From: an uncultured Bacteroidales bacterium
Lineage (GTDB): Bacteria > Bacteroidota > Bacteroidia > Bacteroidales > Bacteroidaceae
Assembly (NCBI GenBank): GCA_902775975.1
Contig: CACYOC010000034.1
Coordinates: 1-49,807, forward strand
Reading direction: 5' to 3'
DNA: 49,807 nucleotides
Under the pieces are notes generated by a model. That model was not told where the DNA came from and searched no databases. It was given only the letters and a program-made list of their open reading frames with translations. Each line of letters starts with the position of its first letter. Positions within the stretch are counted from its first letter, which is position 1. A program made the translations under genes and the position numbers. This document shows, piece after piece, positions 40,591 through 49,677 of the stretch.

Positions 40591-42480
40591 TTACTTCACC
40601 TGTGCTCCGGCAACGGTAAAGATGCCACGGGCATTCTCGATGACGAGGCGTCCATCTTTCACGTACTTCTTCACACCGGCAGCAGCCTTGGCAGAACCAG
40701 CATTGACAGCCTCAATGCCAGAGGTCTCATCAGCAGTCTCGAAGGCTATGGTATAAATATAGCGTGAGCCTGTAGTTGAGAAGGTAACACTCTTAGCACT
40801 ACCAGACCATGTGCCATCTGCGTATGTTCCGCTGTCAGCGGTGAGACCTGTTTGGCTGTTGCCAAATGTGATGTTAACAGACTTGATAACCTTGCCTTCG
40901 TCAGCGGTGAGGGTGAATGAGCCGTTCTTGTAAAGCTGCAGCTCATTGCCTCTTGATGCGACATAGAAGTAGCGAGTAGGCGTGAGGCCATCGGTGCAGG
41001 TAAAGGTAACGTCACCTTTCTTGATGCTCTCGCCGGCAAGGTTGCCATCGGTAGAAGAGCCTGTGCCGATAGCGTGACCAATATTGTTGTTCATGAAGTC
41101 GTAGAGAGGAAGCTTGTCAAGAGCCGCATAGGTCACGGTCTTGTCGGTAGCAGGACCAGGTGTGCCAGAACCAGCGTCGGCTGTCTGCATGGCGCTCTTG
41201 TAGGCATCGAGACTTGCCTCTGGTGCATAGAGTGTCACATTGTCTGCGCAGCCGTCAATACTCTTCTTATAGAAGTGAGGTGCTGTAGCGTTCTCAAATA
41301 CCAGAACATCGAGCTTAGGACAGTTCTGCAGCATCATAGAGGTGAGTTTCTCCATGGTGCCCTTCATGCAGAAGTATTCAAGGTGTTCGCACTTCTCGAA
41401 CTGGCTGGTGCCATTGAGTGTGGTCAATGAGGCTGGCAATGTGATGGCTGTGATGCCGCTCTGCTTGAATGCTGCGCCACCGATAGTAGTGAGACCCTGT
41501 GGAAGAGATATGAGGTTAAGATTCTCGCAACCGAAGAAGGCAGATCCCTTGATTTCAGTAACGGTAGCAGGAAGTACAACCGTTGTCTGGTCAGACTTTG
41601 AAGGGAGCCAATAAACGATGGTCTTGTCCTTGTTATAGAGTACTTTTTTTTCAACAGTGAAGTTGTTGCTTCCGCTATTGACTGTGACTGCTGCTATTGA
41701 TGTGCCCTGGAAGACATTGTCGCCAAAGACCTCAAGAGAAGCTGGTATCTCTGAAATCTCAGTGAGGGTTTCCACGTTCTGGAATACCAGGTTGCCGATG
41801 CTCTTCAGTGAGGTTGGGAAGGTGAACTTGGTAAGCTTAGAATAAGTGAAAACGCTATTGCCTATTGACTCTACAGAGTTAGGCAAAGTGATGTCTGCCA
41901 GCACACCACTGGAAATGCTGAAAGCACTGTTGCCAATGGTCTTGAGAACTGAGCCCTCGCTGAAGGTAACCTTCGTCAGAGCCTTCAGGCCTCCGAAGGC
42001 AGAGGCGCCGATATTTGCTACAGACGCTGGGATGTTGAGTTCGGTGACAGAAGGACCGTCGGTAGCCATAGCACTGGCAGCAATCTCGGTAATGCCGTCA
42101 GGCAGAACGAGCGTGGTGATGTTCTTACACTTGTTGAACATGTACTTGCCGATGGTGTTGGCAATACACATCTGATTTTTGTAGTACTCACCACCATCAA
42201 CGATGGATGCGTTCTTAAGATTGAGCGAAATGAGCTTGCCGTCTGTGGTAGAGCTGGACTCATATCCCACACCTGCCATTTCGCGGATGTACAGGATGTC
42301 GGCTCCGTTTAGGGGGCCTGTCACTGAGAGCTCGGTAGTGGTGAGCTTGACGCTTGGATCAATCTTTTCTGCCAACTGTCCACCTGCTGTGGTGGTAACA
42401 TCAAGTGCAAACATGGCGCTACTTGTGAAAAGCATCGTTGCCATGAGTGCCAGGCTCTTCATTCGTGTAAAAATCTTCAT
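40591..42480 (-). CDS. BspA-like leucine-rich repeat surface protein
   Basis: From ATG 42480 (MKIFTRMKSLALMATMLF) the protein has about 629 residues. A signal peptide (to about 25, SSAMFA) is followed by some 14 BspA-type (LRR_5) repeats with the pattern ITEIAASAM, VANIGASAFGGLKALTKVTF, IKGSAFFGCENL, then a beta domain (about 450-580) and a short Prevotella-type tail. BspA proteins are secreted and often bind host or other surfaces. It closes the metal-linked operon, 36 bases after the DUF6850 gene. The longer frame from 42516 is less likely. Confidence 0.85.
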   Translation of the reverse strand: MKIFTRMKSLALMATMLFTSSAMFALDVTTTAGGQLAEKIDPSVKLTTTELSVTGPLNGADILYIREMAGVGYESSSTTDGKLISLNLKNASIVDGGEYYKNQMCIANTIGKYMFNKCKNITTLVLPDGITEIAASAMATDGPSVTELNIPASVANIGASAFGGLKALTKVTFSEGSVLKTIGNSAFSISSGVLADITLPNSVESIGNSVFTYSKLTKFTFPTSLKSIGNLVFQNVETLTEISEIPASLEVFGDNVFQGTSIAAVTVNSGSNNFTVEKKVLYNKDKTIVYWLPSKSDQTTVVLPATVTEIKGSAFFGCENLNLISLPQGLTTIGGAAFKQSGITAITLPASLTTLNGTSQFEKCEHLEYFCMKGTMEKLTSMMLQNCPKLDVLVFENATAPHFYKKSIDGCADNVTLYAPEASLDAYKSAMQTADAGSGTPGPATDKTVTYAALDKLPLYDFMNNNIGHAIGTGSSTDGNLAGESIKKGDVTFTCTDGLTPTRYFYVASRGNELQLYKNGSFTLTADEGKVIKSVNITFGNSQTGLTADSGTYADGTWSGSAKSVTFSTTGSRYIYTIAFETADETSGIEAVNAGSAKAAAGVKKYVKDGRLVIENARGIFTVAGAQVK

Positions 42481-42516
42481 ACTATTTGTAATTAATAAAT
42501 AATGTATCATTCTCAT

Positions 42517-44145
42517 TTAATTCCAAATTCCCAAGGTGAAACCTACGCTGGCAGCGTGGAGGTTGTTGTTGGAGCGTAGCCAGTCGCCATAGCCGCTGGC
42601 ATACCACATCGTGCGCTTGCGCTTGATGGTGACGGGGAAGTTATAGGTCACGCGGAGGCTGCCCTTGACGTAGTTGGCTCCATAGAAAGCCATATCGGGA
42701 AGGAGCACTCCCTTGGCATAGTCGGTGGTGGCATCGCTAAGATTGAGCTCCACCTTGCCGTTGAAGTGCATGGTGAAGCCGCCGTCAATCCACAGGCGAT
42801 GCTTCAGCAGGCCTGCCCCACCCTCGAAGGTAAGGTCGTAGGCATCGTAGTGCAAGCTCGACTCAGGCAGCAGGTACTTGTTCTTCGCATCGTAGGTAGT
42901 GAAACGGGTGCCCACATAGCCATTGATACGCTGCGCGGTGATGAAGTTGAGGCGATAGTGCAGGTCGGTTTGGAAGACCTTGACCTGATAGCGCTTCTTC
43001 ATAACGAGCTGGGTGACATAGTACTGCGAGGTGTAAGGGAGCGTCTTGGTGATGGTAGAGTCCTTCTTGATGATGTTGCCACTGGCATCGCGCATCTCGT
43101 AAGTGAAGGTCTTGCTCTCCTTCTCGTCATTGTTCTCGGAATAGAACTTCTGGCGGTATTCGTCGGCGTAGGCCTGCTCGTAACCCAGCAGGAAGTCTAA
43201 CTCGTGCAGCATGCCGTCGGTCTTCAGTCGGTTGCGCAAGGTGAAGCCGTACCGATAGTCCACGAACTTGCCTTCCTCCTTCTTGTACTGTCCGAGAATG
43301 CCCTCAGAGCCACGCTCTATAGATGCTGTGGCGAGCAGGTGGTAGGGCTCGCACTTGTAGCCGTAGGACAGCTCAGCACCAAATCGGTGATCGACCCACT
43401 CGCGCTTGTAGCCGCTATAACCGCTGACGGTTCCTGTGGCATGCTCCATACCTGTCATGTCGTAATAGGTGATGGTAGCATCGGTCTGTACGGTCTTGAT
43501 GCCATCAATCTTCTCCTTGCGACGATGGTAGTTGCCACTGATACCGAAGGTGTTCCTGCCAAAGGTGAAAGTGACGGCAGGCGTGATCTTATACTCCAGC
43601 GTCTGGGAGCGTGGACGTGGGTCGCGCAGACGGCTCAGATCTCCAACGTTGTAGTCGAGCCGCAAACCGAAGTGCCACTGACGGATGGCGGTAGAGGCAA
43701 GGGCGGCGGTGAAGTTGAAGTCCTGGAAGTCATACTTTCCCATGATGGCACTGCCCGAGAAATAGGGGTTGGAGTTATACGGCCGGCGCACATCGCACCA
43801 GGTGCGGTTATGCGTACGACCGTAGTCGAAGTCGAAGCGTCCGTAGCCATAGAGGTATCGGCCTATCTTCTGATAGCGCTCGGTCTCGAAACGCAGCTGA
43901 TTGGTGCGCGAGCCTTCCTGTACGCGATGGTAGTCGCCGCTGTGATGCTCGTAGCCTATCTGTGCGAAGCCGCGATTGCGCGTCGTATCGATGCCCAAGC
44001 CGGCAGCATTGTCGGTGAGGCGCCACAGCTGCGTGGCATCATCATAGCGATACTCCCCCAATGCTGGTGCTGCCTGCTGCGCAAAGATGGAGCAGGTTGC
44101 CAACAGCATGGCTGTCAGGATGGTATATCTCTTATTCTTCATCAT
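42517..44145 (-). CDS. DUF6850 outer-membrane beta-barrel protein
   Basis: A 542-residue protein with signal peptide (MMKNKRYTILTAMLLATCSI, cleaved near AQQ) and a sequence of alternating beta strands full of Tyr/Phe/Arg turns ending in VGFTLGIWN, a typical barrel end strand. It matches DUF6850, outer-membrane proteins of Bacteroidales that accompany TonB receptors and DUF4876 lipoproteins. Transport or assembly role unknown. The start overlaps the DUF4876 gene by 14 bases. Confidence 0.82.
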   Translation of the reverse strand: MMKNKRYTILTAMLLATCSIFAQQAAPALGEYRYDDATQLWRLTDNAAGLGIDTTRNRGFAQIGYEHHSGDYHRVQEGSRTNQLRFETERYQKIGRYLYGYGRFDFDYGRTHNRTWCDVRRPYNSNPYFSGSAIMGKYDFQDFNFTAALASTAIRQWHFGLRLDYNVGDLSRLRDPRPRSQTLEYKITPAVTFTFGRNTFGISGNYHRRKEKIDGIKTVQTDATITYYDMTGMEHATGTVSGYSGYKREWVDHRFGAELSYGYKCEPYHLLATASIERGSEGILGQYKKEEGKFVDYRYGFTLRNRLKTDGMLHELDFLLGYEQAYADEYRQKFYSENNDEKESKTFTYEMRDASGNIIKKDSTITKTLPYTSQYYVTQLVMKKRYQVKVFQTDLHYRLNFITAQRINGYVGTRFTTYDAKNKYLLPESSLHYDAYDLTFEGGAGLLKHRLWIDGGFTMHFNGKVELNLSDATTDYAKGVLLPDMAFYGANYVKGSLRVTYNFPVTIKRKRTMWYASGYGDWLRSNNNLHAASVGFTLGIWN

Positions 44146-45385
44146 ACTCGCGCGGCTTGATAGTTGTTGAAACCTTGAAATCGTTACTGCTGTTGTTGGT
44201 ATCCATCAGAATCTTACGACCGTCAGGGGTCTTGCTGACAGTGCGACGATAGAGCACCTCGCCGGAGTAGCCACTGATGGCGTTGATATGTGTGCAGCTG
44301 GCGTCAACCTCCGGGTAGAGACGCTTCGCAGCAAGGTCGGGACCCGTGACGTTCTTGTTCTTCAGAAAGTCAACACCATCCTTGATATACTTCTTTGGGA
44401 CAAGCATATAAGTAATGGAGCCGGAGGTCTTGCCGTAGCCATAGACTTTCTCCCAAGTGCTCACATCCTCGTCGGTCTCAAAAATGATGATGCCGCAGGG
44501 ACCGCCCTGGATAAGATTCATGATGGCAGCGCCACCCGAAGAGGTAAAGACGGGAATGAGTTTGGGCACGTTCTCGTTATGCTCCAGCTTGTCGTTGACA
44601 CCCACTGCCTCAAAGTCGGCATGGGTGAGGTCTTGCTCGTAGTCGCTGACATCGCTATGGTCAACGGCGCTATTGGTGAGGATGATGCTCTGCCCACCCT
44701 TGAGAATATACTCCTTGTCGGTAGGAATGCGGAACACCTGCTTCACCACCACTTTCTCTCCCTTGATCTGTGGGTCGTCATAGAGGTTCTGCAGGGTGTA
44801 AGGAATAGGATTGGAACTGTCGAGCAGACCGAAATACAGACCGGCAACGTTGATGTCTTCGCCTGACTGGTTGTAAATCTCAAAATACTTTCCCGAGAGA
44901 TAGTTCTTGCCACCGAGCTCAGGACGAGCCTTGGAACCGGAACTGTAAATCTTGCTGATGACGATGGCGGGTTTCATGGAGATGGTGGCCTGTAGCTTCA
45001 GGGGCTCGCTCTCCTGTGCCTCGCTGACGGGCTGGTCGTTCAGGCTGGCAGCGACGATATAGCCGCTGATGACGCCCTTGGAGCCAGTCTTTTCTTCGTA
45101 TTCATCACCGGTGAGTTCCCAAGCCGTCGAGATGGTATATACATCAGGCATGGTCTGCAGGAAGACGGCAACGTCTGAAGCATCGGTCTTGGCGGTGCGT
45201 GTGAGATCGCCAGTCTTCAGTGTGATTTCCCGCTCGCCAATGGTGGCACCGGACTTATACTCCTTGGGGGCCAGCAGCTGCACCTTCACATCGACCAAGC
45301 GGCTTGCATCGTCATAATTGACGCAAGAGGCAAGGGTGACCAGCAGCACTGCCAGGGAGTTGATGAGGATATTTCTATGTTTCAT
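44132..45385 (-). CDS. DUF4876 lipoprotein
   Basis: From ATG 45385 (MKHRNILINSLAVLLVTLAS then CVNYDD) the protein has about 417 residues. The signal peptide ends with the lipobox LASC. A beta-rich surface-exposed domain follows, with a carboxypeptidase-like beginning (VDVKVQLLAPKEY) and a lamin-tail-like core (YFEIYNQSGEDINVAGLYFG). Such lipoproteins may sit on the TonB receptor encoded upstream in the manner of SusD, but this is inference. The longer frame reads through a 9-bp repeat array and is not real. Confidence 0.8.
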   Translation of the reverse strand: MKHRNILINSLAVLLVTLASCVNYDDASRLVDVKVQLLAPKEYKSGATIGEREITLKTGDLTRTAKTDASDVAVFLQTMPDVYTISTAWELTGDEYEEKTGSKGVISGYIVAASLNDQPVSEAQESEPLKLQATISMKPAIVISKIYSSGSKARPELGGKNYLSGKYFEIYNQSGEDINVAGLYFGLLDSSNPIPYTLQNLYDDPQIKGEKVVVKQVFRIPTDKEYILKGGQSIILTNSAVDHSDVSDYEQDLTHADFEAVGVNDKLEHNENVPKLIPVFTSSGGAAIMNLIQGGPCGIIIFETDEDVSTWEKVYGYGKTSGSITYMLVPKKYIKDGVDFLKNKNVTGPDLAAKRLYPEVDASCTHINAISGYSGEVLYRRTVSKTPDGRKILMDTNNSSNDFKVSTTIKPREYDEE

Positions 45386-45386
45386 T

Positions 45387-45427
45387 ATTTCGATATTTCG
45401 ATATTTCGACATTTCGACATTTCGACA
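45387..45427. repeat. 9-bp tandem repeats between receptor and lipoprotein genes
   Basis: About four and a half copies of atttcgata / atttcgaca fill the 43-base gap upstream of the DUF4876 start. Its length could alter translation of the lipoprotein. Confidence 0.8.
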
Positions 45428-45428
45428 G

Positions 45429-48152
45429 TCAAAGATTAAAGTACAACTCGGCACCGAAGCTGAAACCTGTGTTATGCTGGGTGCGCGTCTTGCTATGACT
45501 GTTGTTCTGCAGATAAGGCTCGTAGTAGAGGGCATTGTTGACATAGAAGGAGAGTCCTCCTATCTTTCCCAACTCCTTGGTGATGCGTGCCTGCAGGTTC
45601 CACGTGACGGGTGACGACTCACTCTCGGTATTGATGCTGCGAGAGAGCAGCTGGTACATACCCACATAATCCTGAGTGGTCGGCGCGGTAGCGTAATAGT
45701 TGGCATCCATACCCAGATAGCCTGCCAGCATCTCGGGCGTTATCTCGTGGTAGTTGCACTGGGTGTCTATCCAACCGATGGGGTTCTTGTCCATGACATA
45801 GCTGTTATTCCAGTTGTGCCATATCACCTGTGCGGTGAGCGAAGCCACCATGCGCAACTCGGGGATGTGTGTCACCGTGCGCAAGGTGGTCACGAAACGG
45901 CGATATTTGGAGTAGGAGTCGTCAAGACCATTGGGATAGACCACCTTGAAGGGGGTGGTGCTGGCATCCTTATAGCGCTGCGGCAGGTACTTGCTATCGA
46001 GCGAGCTGCTGTTGAGGTTCGTTGACCACGTCTTTGACTCCTGGTAGGCTCCGCTGAGGTAGAACGAGGTGCGCAGCACTTTCCAGGTACCGAAGTCCAT
46101 GTCAAGTTCTATGCCTCGGTTCAGCGTATGACTGGTATTGCCGATAGCTCCCGTAGTGATGAACACCATGTCGGAGCGTGTCGGAGTGCCGGTCATCGTC
46201 TTCGCATCGTAATAGTTGGCGGTATAGGTGAAGTACTCGGTGAGGTTGCCGAAGCCGTCAGGGGTATTGTCGATGTAACCGAGGATGCTCAGTTTGCGGC
46301 TGTTCTTCAGACGGAAGTCAAGACCTGCTTCCACCTTCGTGGTGGTGGCATTCTTCATGCCTTTGGAATACTGCACATCATACACCTGCGTATGATAGGC
46401 TATCGTCTTGTTGTCGGTATCGGCGAGAGTGGCCTGACGATCCATATATTTCTTGTCGGGATAGAGATAGTTAAGACCAGGAGTCTTGGAGTTAAGACCT
46501 ATACCTGCACGGATGTCAAGCCACTTAGTGAGGGCAAAAGAGAGGTTGAGACGCGGTGAGAGGGCTGTGGTAGCCACGTTCGAGAAAGGCTGCATGGCAG
46601 TGAAGCGCAGACCAAAGGTGGCACGAAGGCGGTTCACCTTATTGAGGGTCCACACTAACTGGTCCTCAGCATAGGCTGCTATCTGGTGCAGTCCTGGTAT
46701 CTCATCATAGGCACGAGGGCGACCATCACTGTTTGGAGTAAGCGGATAGCGGTCGTTCTCGTTATAATAGCCCCGGCCACTATTCCAGTCATAGTGATAC
46801 TCAGCACCTAACTTGAAGGTCTGGCGCGTCTTGCCAGCCTTGATATAGAAGCGGTCGCTAATCTTGGCATAGATATTTCCCGGACGACTCTTGGTGTAAG
46901 CGGTGGCACGATAGTTGCGCGACTCGTAAGGAACGATGTAGTAGCCGGTCTCACGGGCGGTGAGAATCGGATTCATATTGCCGCTGAAGGAGGTAGATCC
47001 GTTCACCCGCTTATCCTGACGAGTAAACGACATACCTATCGTATAAGTTAATGTACGTGCGAAGAGTTTCTCCATCTGTATGCGGCCGTTATGTGTCAGC
47101 GTGATGGTTTGGTTCTTATTGTTCGTATCAGTGCCTTCGGCGGTAGCGTCAGGGTCGTCGCCCGTCCAGTCCTTCGCCATCAGATAGCGCACCTTGGTAT
47201 TGATGTTCCATCGCGACGTGATGTCGTAACTCCAGCCGATGCTGCCTGTATAGCGGTGATAGGAGTTGGTCTTCCAGCGCGGGTCACCCCACGACTGTGC
47301 ATAGTCGAAGCTGGCATTGAAGACACCTGCCTTGCCGAAGTTCTCACCCTTGCCGATGGAATAGTTCATCAGCGCAGGATTCACCTTTGCCTTCACTTGC
47401 CACGGCGTGACACCCACCTTCGAGTGAACGATAACCATGCCACTGCTCAGGTCGCCATATTCTGCAGAGGGGATGCCACGAATCACCTCAACCTCATTGA
47501 CATCGTCGGCAGCAATGTTACGAAGGTCGGTACCAGTAAACTCTGTCAGCGGTCCCTGTGAGACGGAGCCGTTGTTGGAAATGGGCATTCCGTCAACAAT
47601 AACGGTAGAACCGAAAGCCGAGGTGTTATTGTTGACCAACTGGCGCAGCTGTAAGTTGGTGGGAGAGATGAGGTCGTTATGTCCTATCAGTTGTCCGGGT
47701 ACCAGCTGCATAATATCGGCCAAAGAGGAGGCCTGCAGGTGGTCTATCGCCTGACGCCCGATGATACTGGCGGTAGAGGTTCCTGCAGCATTCTGCTTAG
47801 CGGTCACGCTCACCTCCTTGAGTGCCAGCGTAGCCTCAGACATGCGAATGTTCAGATTCAGGTCTTTGTTGGTAACGGCAATAGTCGTAGTGTAGGTTTC
47901 GTAACCGACATAGGTAATGGTCAAGGTGTAGGTTCCCTGTGGGATGTTTTTGATAAGTGCCCTACCCTTCACGTCCGTTACGGCATACTGTCCCAACGGA
48001 TTCAGCTGCATGGTACTCATGATGATGGGTTCCTTGGTCTGCGCATCAGTGACGCTAACACTGATGTCATAGGTAGGAGCGCTTTTCTGAGCCATCACGG
48101 AACCACAGAAAAACGCTAACACGAAGAGAAGAATACAGCAACCTTTTCTCAT
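45429..48152 (-). CDS. TonB-dependent outer-membrane receptor
   Basis: A 907-residue protein. It has a signal peptide (to about 21, GSVMAQ), a carboxypeptidase-like regulatory domain (about 27-110, YAVTDVKGRALIKNIPQGTY), a plug domain (about 120-230, STVIVDGMPISNNGS) and a 22-strand-type barrel ending FSFGAELYFNL. TonB-ExbBD energy drives uptake of a ligand. The preceding gene encodes a heavy-metal-associated protein, so a metal or metal complex is likely. There is no SusD partner; the DUF4876 lipoprotein lies in that slot. Confidence 0.92.
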   Translation of the reverse strand: MRKGCCILLFVLAFFCGSVMAQKSAPTYDISVSVTDAQTKEPIIMSTMQLNPLGQYAVTDVKGRALIKNIPQGTYTLTITYVGYETYTTTIAVTNKDLNLNIRMSEATLALKEVSVTAKQNAAGTSTASIIGRQAIDHLQASSLADIMQLVPGQLIGHNDLISPTNLQLRQLVNNNTSAFGSTVIVDGMPISNNGSVSQGPLTEFTGTDLRNIAADDVNEVEVIRGIPSAEYGDLSSGMVIVHSKVGVTPWQVKAKVNPALMNYSIGKGENFGKAGVFNASFDYAQSWGDPRWKTNSYHRYTGSIGWSYDITSRWNINTKVRYLMAKDWTGDDPDATAEGTDTNNKNQTITLTHNGRIQMEKLFARTLTYTIGMSFTRQDKRVNGSTSFSGNMNPILTARETGYYIVPYESRNYRATAYTKSRPGNIYAKISDRFYIKAGKTRQTFKLGAEYHYDWNSGRGYYNENDRYPLTPNSDGRPRAYDEIPGLHQIAAYAEDQLVWTLNKVNRLRATFGLRFTAMQPFSNVATTALSPRLNLSFALTKWLDIRAGIGLNSKTPGLNYLYPDKKYMDRQATLADTDNKTIAYHTQVYDVQYSKGMKNATTTKVEAGLDFRLKNSRKLSILGYIDNTPDGFGNLTEYFTYTANYYDAKTMTGTPTRSDMVFITTGAIGNTSHTLNRGIELDMDFGTWKVLRTSFYLSGAYQESKTWSTNLNSSSLDSKYLPQRYKDASTTPFKVVYPNGLDDSYSKYRRFVTTLRTVTHIPELRMVASLTAQVIWHNWNNSYVMDKNPIGWIDTQCNYHEITPEMLAGYLGMDANYYATAPTTQDYVGMYQLLSRSINTESESSPVTWNLQARITKELGKIGGLSFYVNNALYYEPYLQNNSHSKTRTQHNTGFSFGAELYFNL

Positions 48153-48155
48153 GCG

Positions 48156-48878
48156 CTATTTTTTCACTTCTATACCTTCTGCCCGGATTTCTTCAAACAA
48201 CTTCTCAGGATTCGTCTCCGTATTGACGTAGGTGATGGCGAGCGAACCCTTTGCCGCATTGACGTTTACATCATCCACGCCATCGAGTGCCAGCACTTTC
48301 TCTATCGTCTCGTCGTTGGCAGCCTGTGCAGGAATGTGGAAATAGGCAAAGCTGATGATTTTACTGGTATAGTAATTGACGGGGGTAAAGCCCATCTTCA
48401 ACAGCTGCTGGCGAATGACGGCCTTTTTCGTCTTATTGGCATCATAGCGCACAAAGATGTAACCCTTATCGAGATTTGTTCCTACGCTGTCCATGCCAAC
48501 CATCGCATAGAGGCTTTTCTTGATGAATGCGGCATCTGCTTCGGTCTTCATCTCGTCAACTTTGAGGCCCATACCACGTCTGATGAACTCATGAGGATCG
48601 TAAGGGCTGGGCTTATAACGCTTCGTGGCTTCGAGTGTAGCACAAATGCTGTCGGTATTCGTCTTGGTGGGGTCATAGGCAACCGCAACAGTACGTTTTT
48701 CTAAGTCAAACTGCAACCCCTCAATGCCCGGTTTTTTCTTCAGGGCAACCATTACTTTATGGGCACAATCTTCACAACGCATAGCCTTGATGCGAACCAC
48801 CAGTGTATCTGTACCGGCTGCCATCGCAGCATGGACGGTAACAAATAGGAATAAGAGTGTAAATAATTTCTTTGACAT
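48156..48878 (-). CDS. Periplasmic heavy-metal-associated (HMA) protein
   Basis: From ATG 48878 (MSKKLFTLLFLFVTVHAAMA) the protein has 240 residues. After the signal peptide comes an HMA domain with metal-binding MRCEDC (C35, C38), a middle segment and a third HMA-like fold (DGVDDVNVNAAKGSLAITYV) without cysteines. Such modules bind Cu, Zn or related ions. It is the first gene of the operon, with a strong promoter 28 bases upstream, and lies 3 bases from the TonB receptor. It may pass on the metal taken up by the receptor, or sense it. Confidence 0.82.
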   Translation of the reverse strand: MSKKLFTLLFLFVTVHAAMAAGTDTLVVRIKAMRCEDCAHKVMVALKKKPGIEGLQFDLEKRTVAVAYDPTKTNTDSICATLEATKRYKPSPYDPHEFIRRGMGLKVDEMKTEADAAFIKKSLYAMVGMDSVGTNLDKGYIFVRYDANKTKKAVIRQQLLKMGFTPVNYYTSKIISFAYFHIPAQAANDETIEKVLALDGVDDVNVNAAKGSLAITYVNTETNPEKLFEEIRAEGIEVKK

Positions 48879-48905
48879 TTCTAATTCATGATTTTGTTTT
48901 CGTTG

Positions 48906-48936
48906 CAAAGGTAATGATTTTCCACCATATATCCAA
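48906..48936 (-). promoter_or_regulatory. Promoter of the HMA-TonB receptor operon
   Basis: TACCTTTG (48906-48913) and TTTG (48933-48936), spacer 19, minus strand. No obvious Fur box is seen. Confidence 0.75.
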
Positions 48937-48983
48937 ATAACAACTACATTTCCTTCAAAAAAATCAAGGTTATTAGGTAGTAA

Positions 48984-49048
48984 AAAAGGAATGATGCAGA
49001 TGAGCATCATTCCTTTTAAGTATCATCGCTTGCGGACGAAGCCGCAAA
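48984..49048 (-). terminator. Double-hairpin terminator after rnfA (copy 2)
   Basis: TTGCGG/CCGCAA hairpin (about 49030-49047) followed by AAAAGGAATGATGC/GCATCATTCCTTTT (48984-49017) with T run on the minus strand; the same module as at 40505. Confidence 0.88.
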
Positions 49049-49054
49049 GATTTC

Positions 49055-49657
49055 TTAGTTCAAGCCGAAGAGAATCTTCAGACCACCGTCAACACCTGAG
49101 AAGCCCATGAAGGCCAAGGCGAGAAGACCGGCAGAGAGCATGACGATAGCCATGCCTGACATGCCCTTGGGAACCTTGACGAGTTCCAACTGCTCACGCA
49201 TACCGGCAAAGACGGTCAGTGCCAAGCCGAAACCGATGGCGGTAGAGAAGGCATAGACCACACTCTGCAACAGATTGAAATCCTTCTGGATGACCAGAAT
49301 GGCCACACCGAGCACAGCACAGTTGGTAGTGATCAGCGGCAGGAAGATGCCCAGAGCCTGATAGAGGGCGGGAGACACCTTCTTCAGGATAATCTCAACC
49401 ATCTGCACCAGTGATGCGATGACGAGGATGAAGGCGATGGTCTGCAGATACTGCAGCCCGTTGGGGTCAAGCACAAACTTCTGTACCAGCCAGGTCACGA
49501 TAGTGGCCAGGGTCAGCACGAAGGCTACGGCTGCCGACATACCTAACGAGGTATCGACTTTCTTGGACACGCCCAGGAACGGACAGATGCCCAGGAATTG
49601 TGACAACACGATGTTGTTCACAAAGATAGCCGAGATAAATATCAGTATGTATTCCAT
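49055..49657 (-). CDS. rnfA: Rnf complex subunit A
   Basis: A 200-residue inner-membrane protein with six helices, starting MEYILIFISAIFVNNIVLSQ and containing FLGICPFLGVSKK and ITTNCAVLGVAI, the RnfA/RsxA/NqrE signatures. The Rnf complex moves electrons from ferredoxin to NAD and pumps Na+ or H+. It is the last gene of the rnf operon here, preceded by rnfE. Confidence 0.95.
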   Translation of the reverse strand: MEYILIFISAIFVNNIVLSQFLGICPFLGVSKKVDTSLGMSAAVAFVLTLATIVTWLVQKFVLDPNGLQYLQTIAFILVIASLVQMVEIILKKVSPALYQALGIFLPLITTNCAVLGVAILVIQKDFNLLQSVVYAFSTAIGFGLALTVFAGMREQLELVKVPKGMSGMAIVMLSAGLLALAFMGFSGVDGGLKILFGLN

Positions 49658-49677
49658 AACTTCAATTTTTCAATTCT

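Noticed and set aside
44132-45544. Long start of the DUF4876 frame at 45544
   Set aside because: It would read back into the receptor gene and through the 9-bp repeats; ATG 45385 begins a perfect lipoprotein signal.
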